Positions 10,640 through 20,590 of a DNA stretch of 64,000 nucleotides are shown here, piece after piece. Position 1 is the stretch's first letter. The number at the start of each line of letters is the position of its first letter. The translations under genes were made by a program, and so were the position numbers. Below the pieces are notes generated by a model. The model saw nothing but the letters and a program-made list of their open reading frames with translations, was not told the DNA's origin and searched no databases. The stretch is taken from assembly GCF_040869045.1 (NCBI RefSeq), contig NC_090319.1, positions 49,262,779 to 49,326,778 on the forward strand, read 5' to 3'. This stretch comes from Eurosta solidaginis. Its lineage: Eukaryota; Arthropoda; Insecta; Diptera; Tephritidae.

Positions 10640-11240
10640 GTGAAAACAAACCCGAAATCTGCCTGCGAGTTGTCAATTTTTATTCGAAGTGTTAACGGTT
10701 TGTTATCGGTAAAAAGGAGTACAGTTATCTACGGGCAACGGTCGTGTTATCCATTTCCTTTTGTCGAGTTATCGATTTATTATTGGCGTGTTATCGACCA
10801 TATATAGGCGAGTCGTAAAGTTGTTATCGCAGTGTGATACATATATACAACAAACGTTACCGATGAGTTATGGGATTTATGTTTTTTGTTTTTTCTACTT
10901 TTTATAAACGAAGTGCTATCGGTTTTTTACGATGTGTTATCAATTTTCGGTCGAAGTGTTATAAATTTGCTGTCAAACTGTACAAACTTTACCAATGAGT
11001 TATCGGTTTTATCAGCCGGTAATTGATTTTTTCCAATGAGATTGCCTTTTAATATCGAAAATATATAGATTTTTTATTGTAAAGTTCCCGTTTGGTTATA
11101 GAGAAGGACGATTTGCTATCGTAAAATTATCGATTAATTATTGAAGTTTTACCGAAGTGTTATCGACGAAGTAAATGTTTGTTAGCGACATGTTGTCGAT
11201 GCGTTATCGGTTTATTAGCGAACTGCAATAGGTTTGTTGC
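10640..11240 (+). repeat. Degenerate tandem array, GTTATCGA-type
   Basis: Dozens of imperfect repeats of a core like GTTATCGATTTGTTATCG occur here with variable 8-25 nt spacing (for example at 10690, 10790, 10960, 11155, 11205). Similar arrays lie at 19640-20110 (same strand) and 47290-47545 (opposite strand). There is no open frame. The unit is too eroded for a fixed period. Confidence 0.65.
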
Positions 11241-11244
11241 CAAA

Positions 11245-12635
11245 AAAGATCCCGAAGTGATCTCTTAAGAGTCCAGACAACATTCTTAAGTTAATATATA
11301 CGAAATCCGCAGCATAAACAATGCCGAAAACTTGAATATTTCTACAAAAGTTTTTCGGAGCTAGCTTTTTCCAACCTGTAGCCGCAATAGGATATACTTT
11401 CCCTCATGCGACGATAAGGATAAGGAAGGCTGTCGGTATGTGTTTTTCATGCTGATAAGACACCGTTACTAATGTTAAACTGCACACTGAGCTCCTTTTT
11501 TAAACAAACAAACATCTTATTGAATTCCTCAATTTAAAATATCATTCAATAAAAAAAAAAATGTATTCAAATGATTTGCCGCAAAAAAGGAGGTGTCAAA
11601 CCGGATGTTTTCATTGTGGTATATAAAGTCAAGTTGAATGGACAAACAAACAAAGGGCAGTCAGACGCTGAGTTCACTCATTTTAAATGTATGGCTGCTG
11701 CTAAACGCATGCTGCTATTGTTGTTGTTGCTACAATCATTATTACATTCTTCCGCTTAACGTATAATTGTTGAATTGCGCATTGAAAAAAAGTTTTTAAT
11801 TTGTTTACTACCAAATTATACTTTGTATGCAACATTTTTGTTATTGCATTCTTTTCGCTTGTTATGCGCATGATTTTGTTGTTTGTTGGTGCTGTCGCTT
11901 GGCGTTATCATTGAAGCGTCGCATTGTAAAAACAACAGCTGGCATTGTACGCAGGAACATTTAATAATATTTTGTTTGTGAATTGCTGCTTCTTCTTAAT
12001 ATGTCTCAAGAATAGCAAAAGAGCAAAAAACAATGAAAATTGAATCTGAAACACGAACAACAACTACCACACTCATAACGTTAACGCAATTAATTGTCGG
12101 CGAACTTAAATAAAGATTAAAAAATAAAATAAAAAAAAATAAGATAAACGCAAAAAATATCAATATGTGCATAGATATGTATGTGCATACTGTATAAAAA
12201 CCCCACAATAAAAAAATTGCAGCGCTGAAAAGCGTCAAGAGCGGTAGTTGCATCTGTAAAATGTGACAATGATAGAGGGAAACCTGGCTTTTCATCGACT
12301 CACAGTGCACAATTTTGCAGTGCCGTTGCACGAAAATTTAAAATTTTTGCTAATGGACCAACTAGGTCGCAGCTACAAGAAATTATGCTAATTACTCGAC
12401 GTTTGGTGCGTGTTTATAAATTTTTGAACTCCGGCAGCAAGAATCTGCCCAACGTTGGACGCCGCAAATGAGTACTCATATAAGAATTTATCTTCACTGC
12501 GCCAACAAAACTAATCAAAATTTACTCTTTTGCTATTCTTAAAGCGCTCGTATTAGATTTACTAACAGTTAATGGCTAATTACTGCTGCTATTTCCCACC
12601 ATTTTAAGTGCGTTCCATGGCTGAGTGGCTTAACA
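11245..12635. other. Unassigned AT-rich region
   Basis: I see short frames only, CTG/TTG-rich microsatellite near 11700-11750, and poly-A/T runs. No gene or known repeat is supported. A TGGCTGAGTGG string at 12618-12628 looks like a pol III A box but no B box or tRNA fold follows. Confidence 0.35.
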
Positions 12636-12639
12636 GTGT

Positions 12640-13215
12640 CTTATAAGGTACCTGGTTCTTAAAACTGTTCGGCTTAATAAAGTACCCTGTTCTAAAATAA
12701 GGATCCGGGTATTGAAAAGTACCCGATTTATGAAATAACTCGGTATTAAAAAGTACTCGTTTAAAAAAAATGCCCGTTTAAAATAAGTACTCCGTTCTTT
12801 AAATAATTCCAAATTCTAAAAAAGTGCCCCCTGAAAATATGTGCCCGGCTCTAAAAAAAATACCAAATTCTAAAAAACATCTGGCTCTCAAAAAAGTACT
12901 CAGTTCTAAAAAAGTAAAGCCATAACAATACCGAAATGATGTCAAAATAGGCACGAAACGATAACACAAATAATATCAAAATAATCTGTAAATTGTTTAG
13001 AAACCGTTCCAAAACAATACCTACCTCTGAAAAAGTATACTGTTCTAAAAAAAGGACCAAGTTCAAAAAAGTACCCGGTTCAAAAAAGTACTCGGTTCTT
13101 AAGAAGTACCTTTTTCTTAGAAACTATCCGGTTGAAAATATTCCCGATCCCAAAAACGTCTACCAGGTTCTGAAAAGAAACTGGCTCTAGAAAAGCACCC
13201 GGTTCTAAAAAAGTA
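12640..13215 (+). repeat. Degenerate tandem array, GGTTCTAAAAAAGTACCC-type
   Basis: An imperfect repeat of about 18-20 bp built on AAAAAAGTACCCGGTTCT recurs roughly 25 times, with units varying by indels in the A-run. A short block around 12920-13010 and again 13215-13290 interrupts it with non-repeat sequence (CAAAATA, AATCTGTA). The frames it opens are by-products. Confidence 0.65.
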
Positions 13216-13299
13216 ACTCAAACACAGTAGAAAAATGATGGCAAAATATACGCGAAGCTATAACAAATAATCTGTAGATTGTTCAAAAAACTTTCCAGA

Positions 13300-13610
13300 A
13301 CACTACCTCAGTTATCATTCAAGAAAGAGTGAAAGAGAGAAAGATAGTTCTGAAATGGTCCAAAATATATCCGAAAACAACGATTCCGTAATAGTCTCGA
13401 GAGCAACTCCGAAGTTAAACGGAGATATTTTCGAAATTAGTCCAAAACAAATCGTAGATAAACCCGAAATCATCCGGAGATAGCTCCGTAATGATCGTGA
13501 AAGTTGTCCCCAGAATGGACCCGAATTAATCACGAAATAGCGCTGAAATGATCCCGAAAACAAAATCATACTCACAGTTATTCCGAAACAGGCTCGAATT
13601 CATGTGGTTT
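13300..13610 (+). repeat. Degenerate tandem array, CCGAAATGATCC-type
   Basis: Units resembling CCGAAATGATCC or GAAATAGTCC with 10-15 nt spacing recur across the interval. The same motif builds 17940-18230 and 42170-42690. It follows directly on the GTACCC array. Confidence 0.6.
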
Positions 13611-14140
13611 GGCTAGATTGGGTGGCACTAGGGCATTTTCAAGTTTGTCGGTTGTGTTACGACATATTCGGACGATGAAACAGGCTACCAATTATAAGCG
13701 AATCGCTGTGGCAACAATAAAGCTACGTATAAGGCAAACATCAATCTTGGTAACTTACTCCGGATAGTTGAATACACTCAGAAAAAACTTGAATAAAATG
13801 GCACTTAAGAAATTTTTTCCTCTTGGCATGGCCAAAAGGCATGGCAATTGGCCATCGGGAAAAATTTTTTTGTGTGTGTACTAGGGTGTCCCTTATATGA
13901 ACGAAATATTTCGTTTTGCAATTATCAAAACGCATACCCTCTAATTCGGTTCAGTATACAAACCTCTGCTTAAATAACAAATTTTAACTTTCCACGTAAA
14001 CTTTAACCCGTGCCGACAGGGCCTCAAAAATAGCAGTTTCTTTCTTCATCTAGTAGCTAGATCAACGAAAATGTTCATTGCTTTGTTTAATAATAGAAAT
14101 TTGTATTAAAGATTGTTTAATTTAAATATTGTTAATAGGA

Positions 14141-14457
14141 TTACTCAGAACATTTTCTTTTTAAAGTCTGTTTTTTACAATCTGGATACATATCTCTATG
14201 TTCTTGCACACAGCGTAAAAGGAACTGCTTTTGTTCTTCTTCTGCGGTTATCAAACCATGAAAGTCTTGCATAAGTTTAACAGCTCTTTCAGCTGTGTCA
14301 TTAACTGATTTTAAGCACAAAATCTTCTTTTTTGCTTCTATATAGGCCACGTTTTCTTCCCACGAAGATATATTTTCCTGAAGGAAACTGCAGTCAACTT
14401 TTAGCCTCGAAAATATATTTTTGCTTCTAATAGTGATGAAATCACTCAAAGATTTTT
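14141..14457 (-). pseudogene. Transposase-like protein, C-terminal exon
   Basis: This is in the same frame as the core after removal of a candidate 72-nt intron (14458-14529). The spliced junction would read S-L-Y-E-K-S-L-S-D-F. The piece contains FSRLKVDCSFLQ, SVNDTAERAVKLMQDF and EEEQKQFLLRCVQEHRD and ends with a basic tail at TAA 14141-14143. VNDTAERAVKL followed by an EEEQ-QFLL block is the conserved C-terminus of the unnamed arthropod family recalled above. Together the parts give about 750 residues. Only the frameshift near 15770 prevents a complete product. Confidence 0.65.
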
Positions 14458-14529
14458 CTAAAACAAGAACAAAAGTTTAGCGTTTAGTAAATAGTGAGCA
14501 TAGCTTAATACATATGAATAAATATTCAC
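14458..14529 (-). other. Candidate 72-nt intron in transposase-like gene
   Basis: The minus-strand 5' end is GTGAATATTT and the 3' end is CTTTTGTTCTTGTTTTAG, a strong polypyrimidine-AG acceptor. The length is a multiple of three and close to typical short fly introns. Removing it deletes the only in-frame stop between the core and the C-terminal exon. Alternatively the stop is simply a mutation. Confidence 0.5.
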
Positions 14530-15775
14530 CATATAAAGATATCGACGTTTCATCCTTCGATGGAACGTATCTCTTTCCGGAATCATCAAAGCTTTCTCTT
14601 TTTAAGTTAATTACAATGTTCTTCTTGGTTTGTTCATCAACGTCTTCGTCAAAAATTGATAGCAGGGTTATTTCTTCTGATAAATACCACAGGTGGTGAC
14701 TGAATTTTCCTAAAGCTGCTTTGGAAATCAACTTGTCAACTCTTTCGTAATCCTTCAGGGTCTTTAAAAAGAGTAAGTCTTGATTCGGCGCTTTTACTGC
14801 TAAACTGCATCTTAGCCAGGGCTTAACATAAACTGTCACAATGAATAAAGAAATATCTCTAAGAGCTTGTTCGTCCTTGACGCTCATTTTAAATTGAGAC
14901 TGCAACAAACATATCTTTATAGAGTAAATAGCTCTTGCCATCCACCGAGCTTGATGCAATGCGCCTGGAGGTCTGATTTTAATTTTATTCTCAGAGTTTC
15001 CCCCCAAAAAAATAATAGCTAGTTCAATCAGTTCCCGATAATCATCTCGTACAATTGACTTCTCCAGTTCGTTGTAATAAAACTCCACCAATTCATTTAT
15101 CATCGTCTCACAAAAGTGTTGTTTTACGAAATTAGAGCAGGGTTCGATAGCATTAGGATTAATATTCTTCCAGTTATCTTTGAACTTTTTAAATAGTGGA
15201 ATCTCGGGACTGGTACTGTCCTCTTGGATTTTAGTTTGAAATACACTTTTGAGCACAAGTTCGTAAACATGATGACGACAAGCAAAAAGTAACAATTCTC
15301 TTTCTAATGCTTGCTCCAAAAGCACACAAGCTCCATTCAAGCGACCTGTATTAGATGCTGTCGTATCACAGCACATTATTTGTACCTTATCATTAAGGTT
15401 CCAATCATTTAGCGTATTTAGTACTGCATTTGCTTGATTTTTGCCGGAAGAGCTCTCTAATTTCGGGACTGCAAGAATTTGTTCTTTCTCTTCAAACGAA
15501 ATAACGATTGGCAAGCGTTCTTCTTTAGAGCTTTTTACGTTGAGACTAGGTAACAGTTTTCCATCCCAATGAACAGCAACAACTTCGGGTATGTTATTCT
15601 GAAAATCAGATTTAATGGATTCTGCTCTATGTTTTCTCATTTGCGTTCGAATGCGTTGAATAGAGGATTTGTTGATTGGGTAATCGTCACAGTTAAGACC
15701 TAGTGCTTCCACTACAGCTTGAACTACATAAACAGAATATCGAATGCTGAGTTGACATCTGTCAATTTTGGCGTG
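14530..15775 (-). pseudogene. Transposase-like protein, catalytic core
   Basis: This frame is open from about 15770; the GTG at 15712 is internal, not a start. It begins with a VEALGLNCDDYPINKSS block. Candidate catalytic blocks are VAVHWDGK (first Asp, about residue 50 counted from 15712), IMCCDTTASNTG (second Asp, about 116) and FACRHHVYELV, a C-x2-H motif at about 145-148. Further on come HQARWMARAIYSIK and YLSEEITLL, which may hold the acidic third residue. D...D...C-x2-H followed by a Trp/Arg block is the RNase H-like transposase arrangement of hAT-type enzymes. A TAA at 14477-14479 would stop it, but GTGAAT at 14529-14524 and a pyrimidine-rich TTTTAG ending at 14458 would splice it out in frame. 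Confidence 0.65.
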
Positions 15776-16476
15776 ATGAAATTTTTTCTTCCTCTTTTTG
15801 CTACTGCACTTAAAGAACGAATTGATTGAGAAGTGGAAGGAGTCGGTTCGTTCGGACTTTCTTCAGAGCTTGCAGATTGGTCATGTAATTCTGTATGTGT
15901 CATATCCTTGTAAGCAGCAACAGATGTCGATACGGCATCTGAGGGCATTTGTTTTAATCTATATTTCTCTTTTGCTAGTTGTCTTAACCTTGCCTTTTCT
16001 TCAATTACAGCCAACTTTTTGTCTACACCCATTAAGCAACCTGGGCGGCCTGGCTCTCTCTGTTTACGTAAGAATACTTTATCTTCTTTTATTTTAATTC
16101 TGTTGAGAGCATCAGCATGTGTGATATCGAATAAATTATCCAAATCCTGTTGAAACTCCTCCTCGCGACGTTTATAAAAATCCGGTATCTTTTTACAATT
16201 TTTTTGCAGCTCTCGCCAGAACTGATAAAGATCCACAATTTTTTTAACACAATTAGGGAAAGCTCTGGTGGGTATTCTAGCTTTTTCCCAGAATATAATG
16301 CACTCCCGAGCCACAAGATTTGCACTTTCACTAATATTTAACTTTATTTCGCGAATGTTGAAAAACAGAACCGCAAGAATTTGACGATTCGACGGTAATT
16401 TTGCGCCTGTTATTTGGTGATTAATCTCACCCACCAGAAATATACTGTTTTTATTGCTTCTTAGTTCCACTGACAT
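15724..16476 (-). CDS. Transposase-like protein, N-terminal part
   Basis: The ATG at 16476-16474 opens a 250-codon frame. Residues about 50-125 are rich in aromatic and charged residues (LVARECIIFWEKARIPT, DLYQFWRELQKNCKK); 125-175 carries KVFLRKQREPGRPG; then comes a Ser/Thr/Pro-rich linker and a basic RGRKNFITPKL. I see no THAP or BED finger. From memory this layout matches a family of uncharacterised transposon-like proteins in arthropods and Hydra; I cannot name it. The frame ends at TAG 15724-15726, but sequence in a second frame (K-I-D-R-C-Q-L-S-I-R-Y-S-V-Y) overlaps from about 15770 and continues the protein, so a small indel near 15765-15775 is the break. Confidence 0.7.
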   Translation of the reverse strand: MSVELRSNKNSIFLVGEINHQITGAKLPSNRQILAVLFFNIREIKLNISESANLVARECIIFWEKARIPTRAFPNCVKKIVDLYQFWRELQKNCKKIPDFYKRREEEFQQDLDNLFDITHADALNRIKIKEDKVFLRKQREPGRPGCLMGVDKKLAVIEEKARLRQLAKEKYRLKQMPSDAVSTSVAAYKDMTHTELHDQSASSEESPNEPTPSTSQSIRSLSAVAKRGRKNFITPKLTDVNSAFDILFM

Positions 16477-17315
16477 TTTCGAAATGAAAAACCCGACAAC
16501 TCAAGAATAATAATCCGTGCACGTCTTATTTGAACGAACAGTTATGTAGAAATTTTTTTCTATTAATAAGAAACGCCACCAAATCAGTTGGCCTAATATT
16601 ATCAAATTGTTTTTATTTGGAAAAATCTAGCGTATTAGGGAAACAGATTCAAGACGACAACGACGGTGCGGCATCTGTCAAATTATTTTTACACATGTTC
16701 TTATGGGGAGGAATTTTTTGGGTACGACACGACAAAGCGGCAATTAATCATGAATGCCGCTGTCGCTAGATTAGATCTATTTCTATTTTGACAGGCGACG
16801 GTCGTGGCGTCCTTTTTTCTTTTTGTGAATAAAAATCAAAATAAATGCAAATAGCCTTAAATATGTGTTGAAATTGATTTGTTATAAATTTTTTTAACAC
16901 ATGCAATACTTTTTTCTAAATTTTTTGTTGTTGTTTGAGCTAATGCAGAACTGTCTTTGTCGCTTTCATTATAATCAGTCGTCGGTGCTTGGCGGCAATT
17001 ATCGTCAAGCTTTAGTTTTTCGCCGTTGTCGTTCGCAGTCGTCGTTTTGAATGTAGCCGGGCTATATTTCTGTATAAAGCTGCACTGCGTTGCGTTGTTG
17101 TTCTAATACAGAAGGTGGCGCCACTGACGGATGAACATTTAACATGAAAATTTAATAACAATGTGATCCATATGGAACAATTTGTTGTTTCGAAAGAGCA
17201 TTTGCGTGGTATTTGGTGGTATTTGGCTTTCAAAGAGTTCTTTTGCCAGTAAAATTGCCTTTTTTTGTCTTTTTCCATAGAAAATCGAGTCCTACGGGGA
17301 CGGTTTGAACCCGCA

Positions 17316-17333
17316 CCCCCCCCCCCCCCCCCC
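17316..17333. repeat. 18-base poly-C tract
   Basis: An uninterrupted run of C lies between CGCA and GCAAATCCGCCACTG. The minus strand reads CAGTGGCGGATTTGCGGGGG, which looks like the start of a hAT-type MITE (CAGTGGCGGA followed by a G-run). I did not find its other end. Confidence 0.5.
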
Positions 17334-17939
17334 GCAAATCCGCCACTGTATCCAAGTATCGCAAATCAATGTACTCACTATATGGGGATGAAATCATGAA
17401 ATCTTCAGAAAAACAACTACCCACATATTTAGGTTTCAATTTAAGGTATATGGCATCGAAGCCCATGGGAGGGATCCATTCCCTAAAATCCCTCCCATCT
17501 ACACCACTGATACTACTCGTAAAATTATATTCTAAATATTAGTACACTTTATTTAGAATATAATATATAAAACCCAAATCGTAAAAAATTGTTTATAGAA
17601 CACCTCATTTCAAATAAAAAGAATTTGATCGAATGTTAACCGTTGAAGCTGAACCAACTTGTTTCCAAAGTAATTCGGCACGGTTTAGAGTTTTCGTAAT
17701 GAGCTTATATTTTTTTATTGAGTATATTGGATTAAGGAGAACCGATCTGAAGGGTATACGTTACAAAAAAAAGACTTCTAAAAATAAGGGACACCCTAGT
17801 GTGTACGTTCCGACCGAGACGGGGATTAGTCTCTTAAAATTCAATTCACCGGTGTCTGCCCGTGCCAAGAGATCAATATGACAGTTTCCAGGTTTATATA
17901 TATGCACTGACACCCAGACAATATCAAGTAAGGTCAACA

Positions 17940-18230
17940 CATCCATCAGGATCATTTCAGAATAATTTTGGAACGATTTCCGTCATCTCTTGTCAAATTT
18001 GGTTTCGAGATGACGGAAAATCGTTACAATATACCTCACAAAATTATTCTGAAATGATCCTGAAATCAATGCGGGGATCGTTCATCAGTTTACGGTGCAA
18101 GTACCCCGAAATTATCACTACAAAAATTCCGAAATTATATCAAAATGGCCACCGAAACGATTCTGAAGACATTTCCGAAATAAACTGCGGACAGCTCCGT
18201 ATTGAAATCGAAATTATCCTGAAATAGCCT
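17940..18230 (+). repeat. CCGAAATGATCC-type array with a 41-bp inverted repeat
   Basis: The array motif is that of 13300-13610. Within it 17949-17989 (GGATCATTTCAGAATAATTT and onward) and 18007-18060 are complementary with a 17-nt loop and a short insertion in the second arm, so the single strand could form a long hairpin. Confidence 0.65.
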
Positions 18231-18319
18231 CGATGATCTAAAGAAGTACTATTGCTTGAACCTTAACTTATACCAGGGCATAGCCCATCCACAAAATCAT
18301 TAGACCGCGACCTAATCCC

Positions 18320-18700
18320 ATAGCGGGTTGGGGATCAGAATATACCCGCGGTAAGTATGCCTGTCGTAAGAGGTGACTAAAATACCAGATTCAAGTGGTT
18401 GTGTAGCGCAACCCCTTAAGGTTGCCAGCGCAATATATAGCTTTTTCATACCGAATTGTCAACCTCTTCTATCCGTGGCGAATCCTGTTTCATTAACAGC
18501 CGAGGCTCTGGCGATCCCGAACTCCTCATGGATCTAGCGGGTGGGAGGACGAGATGGCCAAGAAGGTCGCATGTGGTCATAACAAATCGTTACCGAGATG
18601 GTCGGGCTTGGTACCGGAACGTACCGGATCTGCATCCGGCAAAGGACCTTCAACATCGATAGCACTCCCCAAGGCCTTAACTATTCTCAGGGGGCGTGAA
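18320..18700 (+). mobile_element. CAA-tailed SINE-like repeat, copy 1
   Basis: From CCCATAGCGGGTTGGGGATC through TATACCCGCGGTAAGTATGC, TGTCGTAAGAGGTGACTAAA, GGTTGTGTAGCGCAACCCC, GAGGCTCTGGCGATCCC, CCGAGATGGTCGGGCT and GGATCTGCATCCGGCAAAGG it follows the copy at 49162-49567 on the opposite strand. The CAA tail is lost. No coding capacity. Confidence 0.75.
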
Positions 18701-18719
18701 AACTTCGCCATCGCCTAAA

Positions 18720-19635
18720 AAGGGAGTAGCACCTTCCTGCCAACTGTTTGTGTGCCAAATTACGTCCAAATCCGTTTTCGAAAAAAAAAACTAAAAATTA
18801 CATCGAAGATGGGACAAAGTTGAAATCGGTTACCCATCAGTCCCAGTTTGGCATGTGATGACGAAAAATCGTTCCAATTATTTTGATTGTTTCTAAATTG
18901 CTTATATCAATTTGTTGCTCAGCATTTTAAAATCGTACACTGTGCGCCTATGCATGCTACTGAAAATAACAACAGCAGCAGCCGCATCAGCAGTAATTAC
19001 AACAACGCCATAGCAGACGTCATTGAGAACCTACATTCCAAATCAGCAGCAGCAATTCGCAAAAAAAAATTGTTGTTTACATTTATACTTTACATACTTG
19101 CTGCAACTTATTGCAATTGCATTGCATTGTTGTTGATATTTGGTGTTGCTGTTATTACTAAATTGGCCACTCATACACATGCAAAAGCGAAATTCGGTCA
19201 AGCGTCGATGGCAAATGACAACATACATATGTACATATGTATGTATCTAACCTCCATAGCAGACGGAAAACAACAGAAAAATATGATAATAATAACAACA
19301 ATAACAACATCAATTACAACATGCATTCAATATGTACAACAAACAATGCGGTGACACAGTTTCGTTATGCTTTCCGCATATCCGTTCATGCATCTCGGTT
19401 ACACCAAATTGTTGCTGCCGTTGCTGCACTGATGGTTGATGATACACTTCCATAAATATGTATATGTATATGTGGGGGTATTAGGGAAGCCAACCTCGGT
19501 ATTTCAAGATTTTCGGGACTTGTAATTTCCTACTACGAAAGGAAAGCAGGGAAAGAAAAAGTTAAGAAAGGAAAGGAAATTGAGAGAAAGAAGGCGAAAA
19601 AAAGCAGGAGAGAGAAGAAAGTTAAGAGTATAGGT
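18720..19635. other. Unassigned region with AAC/AAT microsatellite
   Basis: A 155-codon frame at 18887-19354 is built from AAC/ATA/ACA repeats and a chance hydrophobic stretch; I do not support it as a gene. ACATATGTATG microsatellite occurs near 19225-19245. A purine-rich GAAAG stretch runs 19540-19625. Confidence 0.35.
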
Positions 19636-19639
19636 GAAA

Positions 19640-20110
19640 ACCGAAACCGAAACTGTCCGTGTTATCAATTTGTTATCGATGAGTTACCCGTTAGTATTCG
19701 ATGGGATATGAGCGTGTTATCCATCCCTTATCGACGAGTTATCAGCAGTTCTTTATCAAAAGTAATAAATTTTTTCAATCGAAATGTTATTGCTTATTTA
19801 TCCAAAAGTTATCGATATGTTTGTAAAAACCGTATCGATTTGTTATCGAGAAATCATCGATTCATTATTGGAGTGTTACTAAGTTGTTATCCCCGTGTTA
19901 TGGATTGTTTTAAATGGGCTTTCGAAAAATTGTCGATTTACTATCGAAAAGTTAACGGTTTACAGTAAATAGTACAGTTATGTATGTTATCAAAAAGTTA
20001 TCGATGTGTAATAGAAAAGTTATCGACTTGTTATTAAATTGCTACCAAAAGTTTAACGATCGAAAAGTTGTCGTCGTTTCATTTGTTATTGACGTGTCAT
20101 CGAAAACGAT
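19640..20110 (+). repeat. Degenerate tandem array, GTTATCGA-type
   Basis: This is the same motif family as 10640-11240: repeated TTATCGAT, GTTATCGA and TTGTTATCGA cores with variable spacing. The 86-codon frame inside it is a by-product. Confidence 0.65.
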
Positions 20111-20259
20111 TCGGGAATATCTAAAATCTTGAAGTCATCTGATCTTTTTCCTTCCTCAGGCATTTAATAAGGTGAAAGGTTCCCTCCAAACCTTATAAAA
20201 GTTTTGAATGTAGGTTACTCCCTTCTAAAATCTTCCCAACTATTCCTATCAGGTAAAAT

Positions 20260-20590
20260 CCTCACACTGAAGTCTTTCGGCCTCACATCCGATTCTTCTA
20301 AGTAGCGATAAACATACTCTCCGCAGGTTGTTGGGAGTATTATCCTTTGCCGAATATTGATGCGGTATGTTCCGGAAACTAGCGCCATGAGGCTTCTAGC
20401 TCGAGCAACTCGTGAACTATTTGACTTGGCCGCGTCAATCTTCTAGGTCTGTGAGTTTTAGTCGCCTATTACGACAGGCGCCCTTAGGCTTCTAGCTCGA
20501 GCATCTCGTGAACTATTTGACTTGACCGCGCCAACTTTCTAGGCTAGTGTGTTTTAGTCGCCTCGTACGACAGGCATGCCTACCGCGCGA
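20260..20590 (-). mobile_element. Diverged CAA-tailed SINE-like repeat with internal duplication
   Basis: On the minus strand ACAGGCATGCCT, GTTTTAGTCGCC-type and CCTTTGCCG-type blocks match the family at 49162-49567 with much divergence. The segment GGCTTCTAGCTCGAGCA...CTTGAC-CGCG occurs twice in tandem (about 20390-20480 and 20487-20575), a local duplication of ~95 bp. Confidence 0.5.

Larger units (their letters stand above)
13882..17798 (-). mobile_element. DNA transposon with perfect TIRs and 8-bp TSD
   Basis: The terminal inverted repeats are TAGGGTGTCCCTTAT at 13882-13896 and its exact complement at 17784-17798, 15 of 15 bases. They are flanked by the direct repeat GTGTGTAC at 13874-13881 and 17799-17806. 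The element is 3917 bp and carries a transposase-like gene on the minus strand (14141-16476). An 8-bp duplication and a TAGGG- terminus are compatible with hAT-like elements; other 8-bp groups (P, Merlin, Zisupton-like) remain possible. A second TAGGGTGTCC string occurs at 48572 without a visible partner. The 16.5-17.78 kb part is non-coding and contains a poly-C tract, so another small element may be nested in it. Confidence 0.85.

Noticed and set aside
12612..12690. tRNA-like A box (TGGCTGAGTGG)
   Set aside because: No B box, no acceptor-stem pairing and no cloverleaf in the following 80 bases; sequence runs straight into the GTACCC array.
18887..19354. 155-codon open frame
   Set aside because: Made of AAC/ATA/ACA repeats with no conserved motif; start and end are arbitrary.
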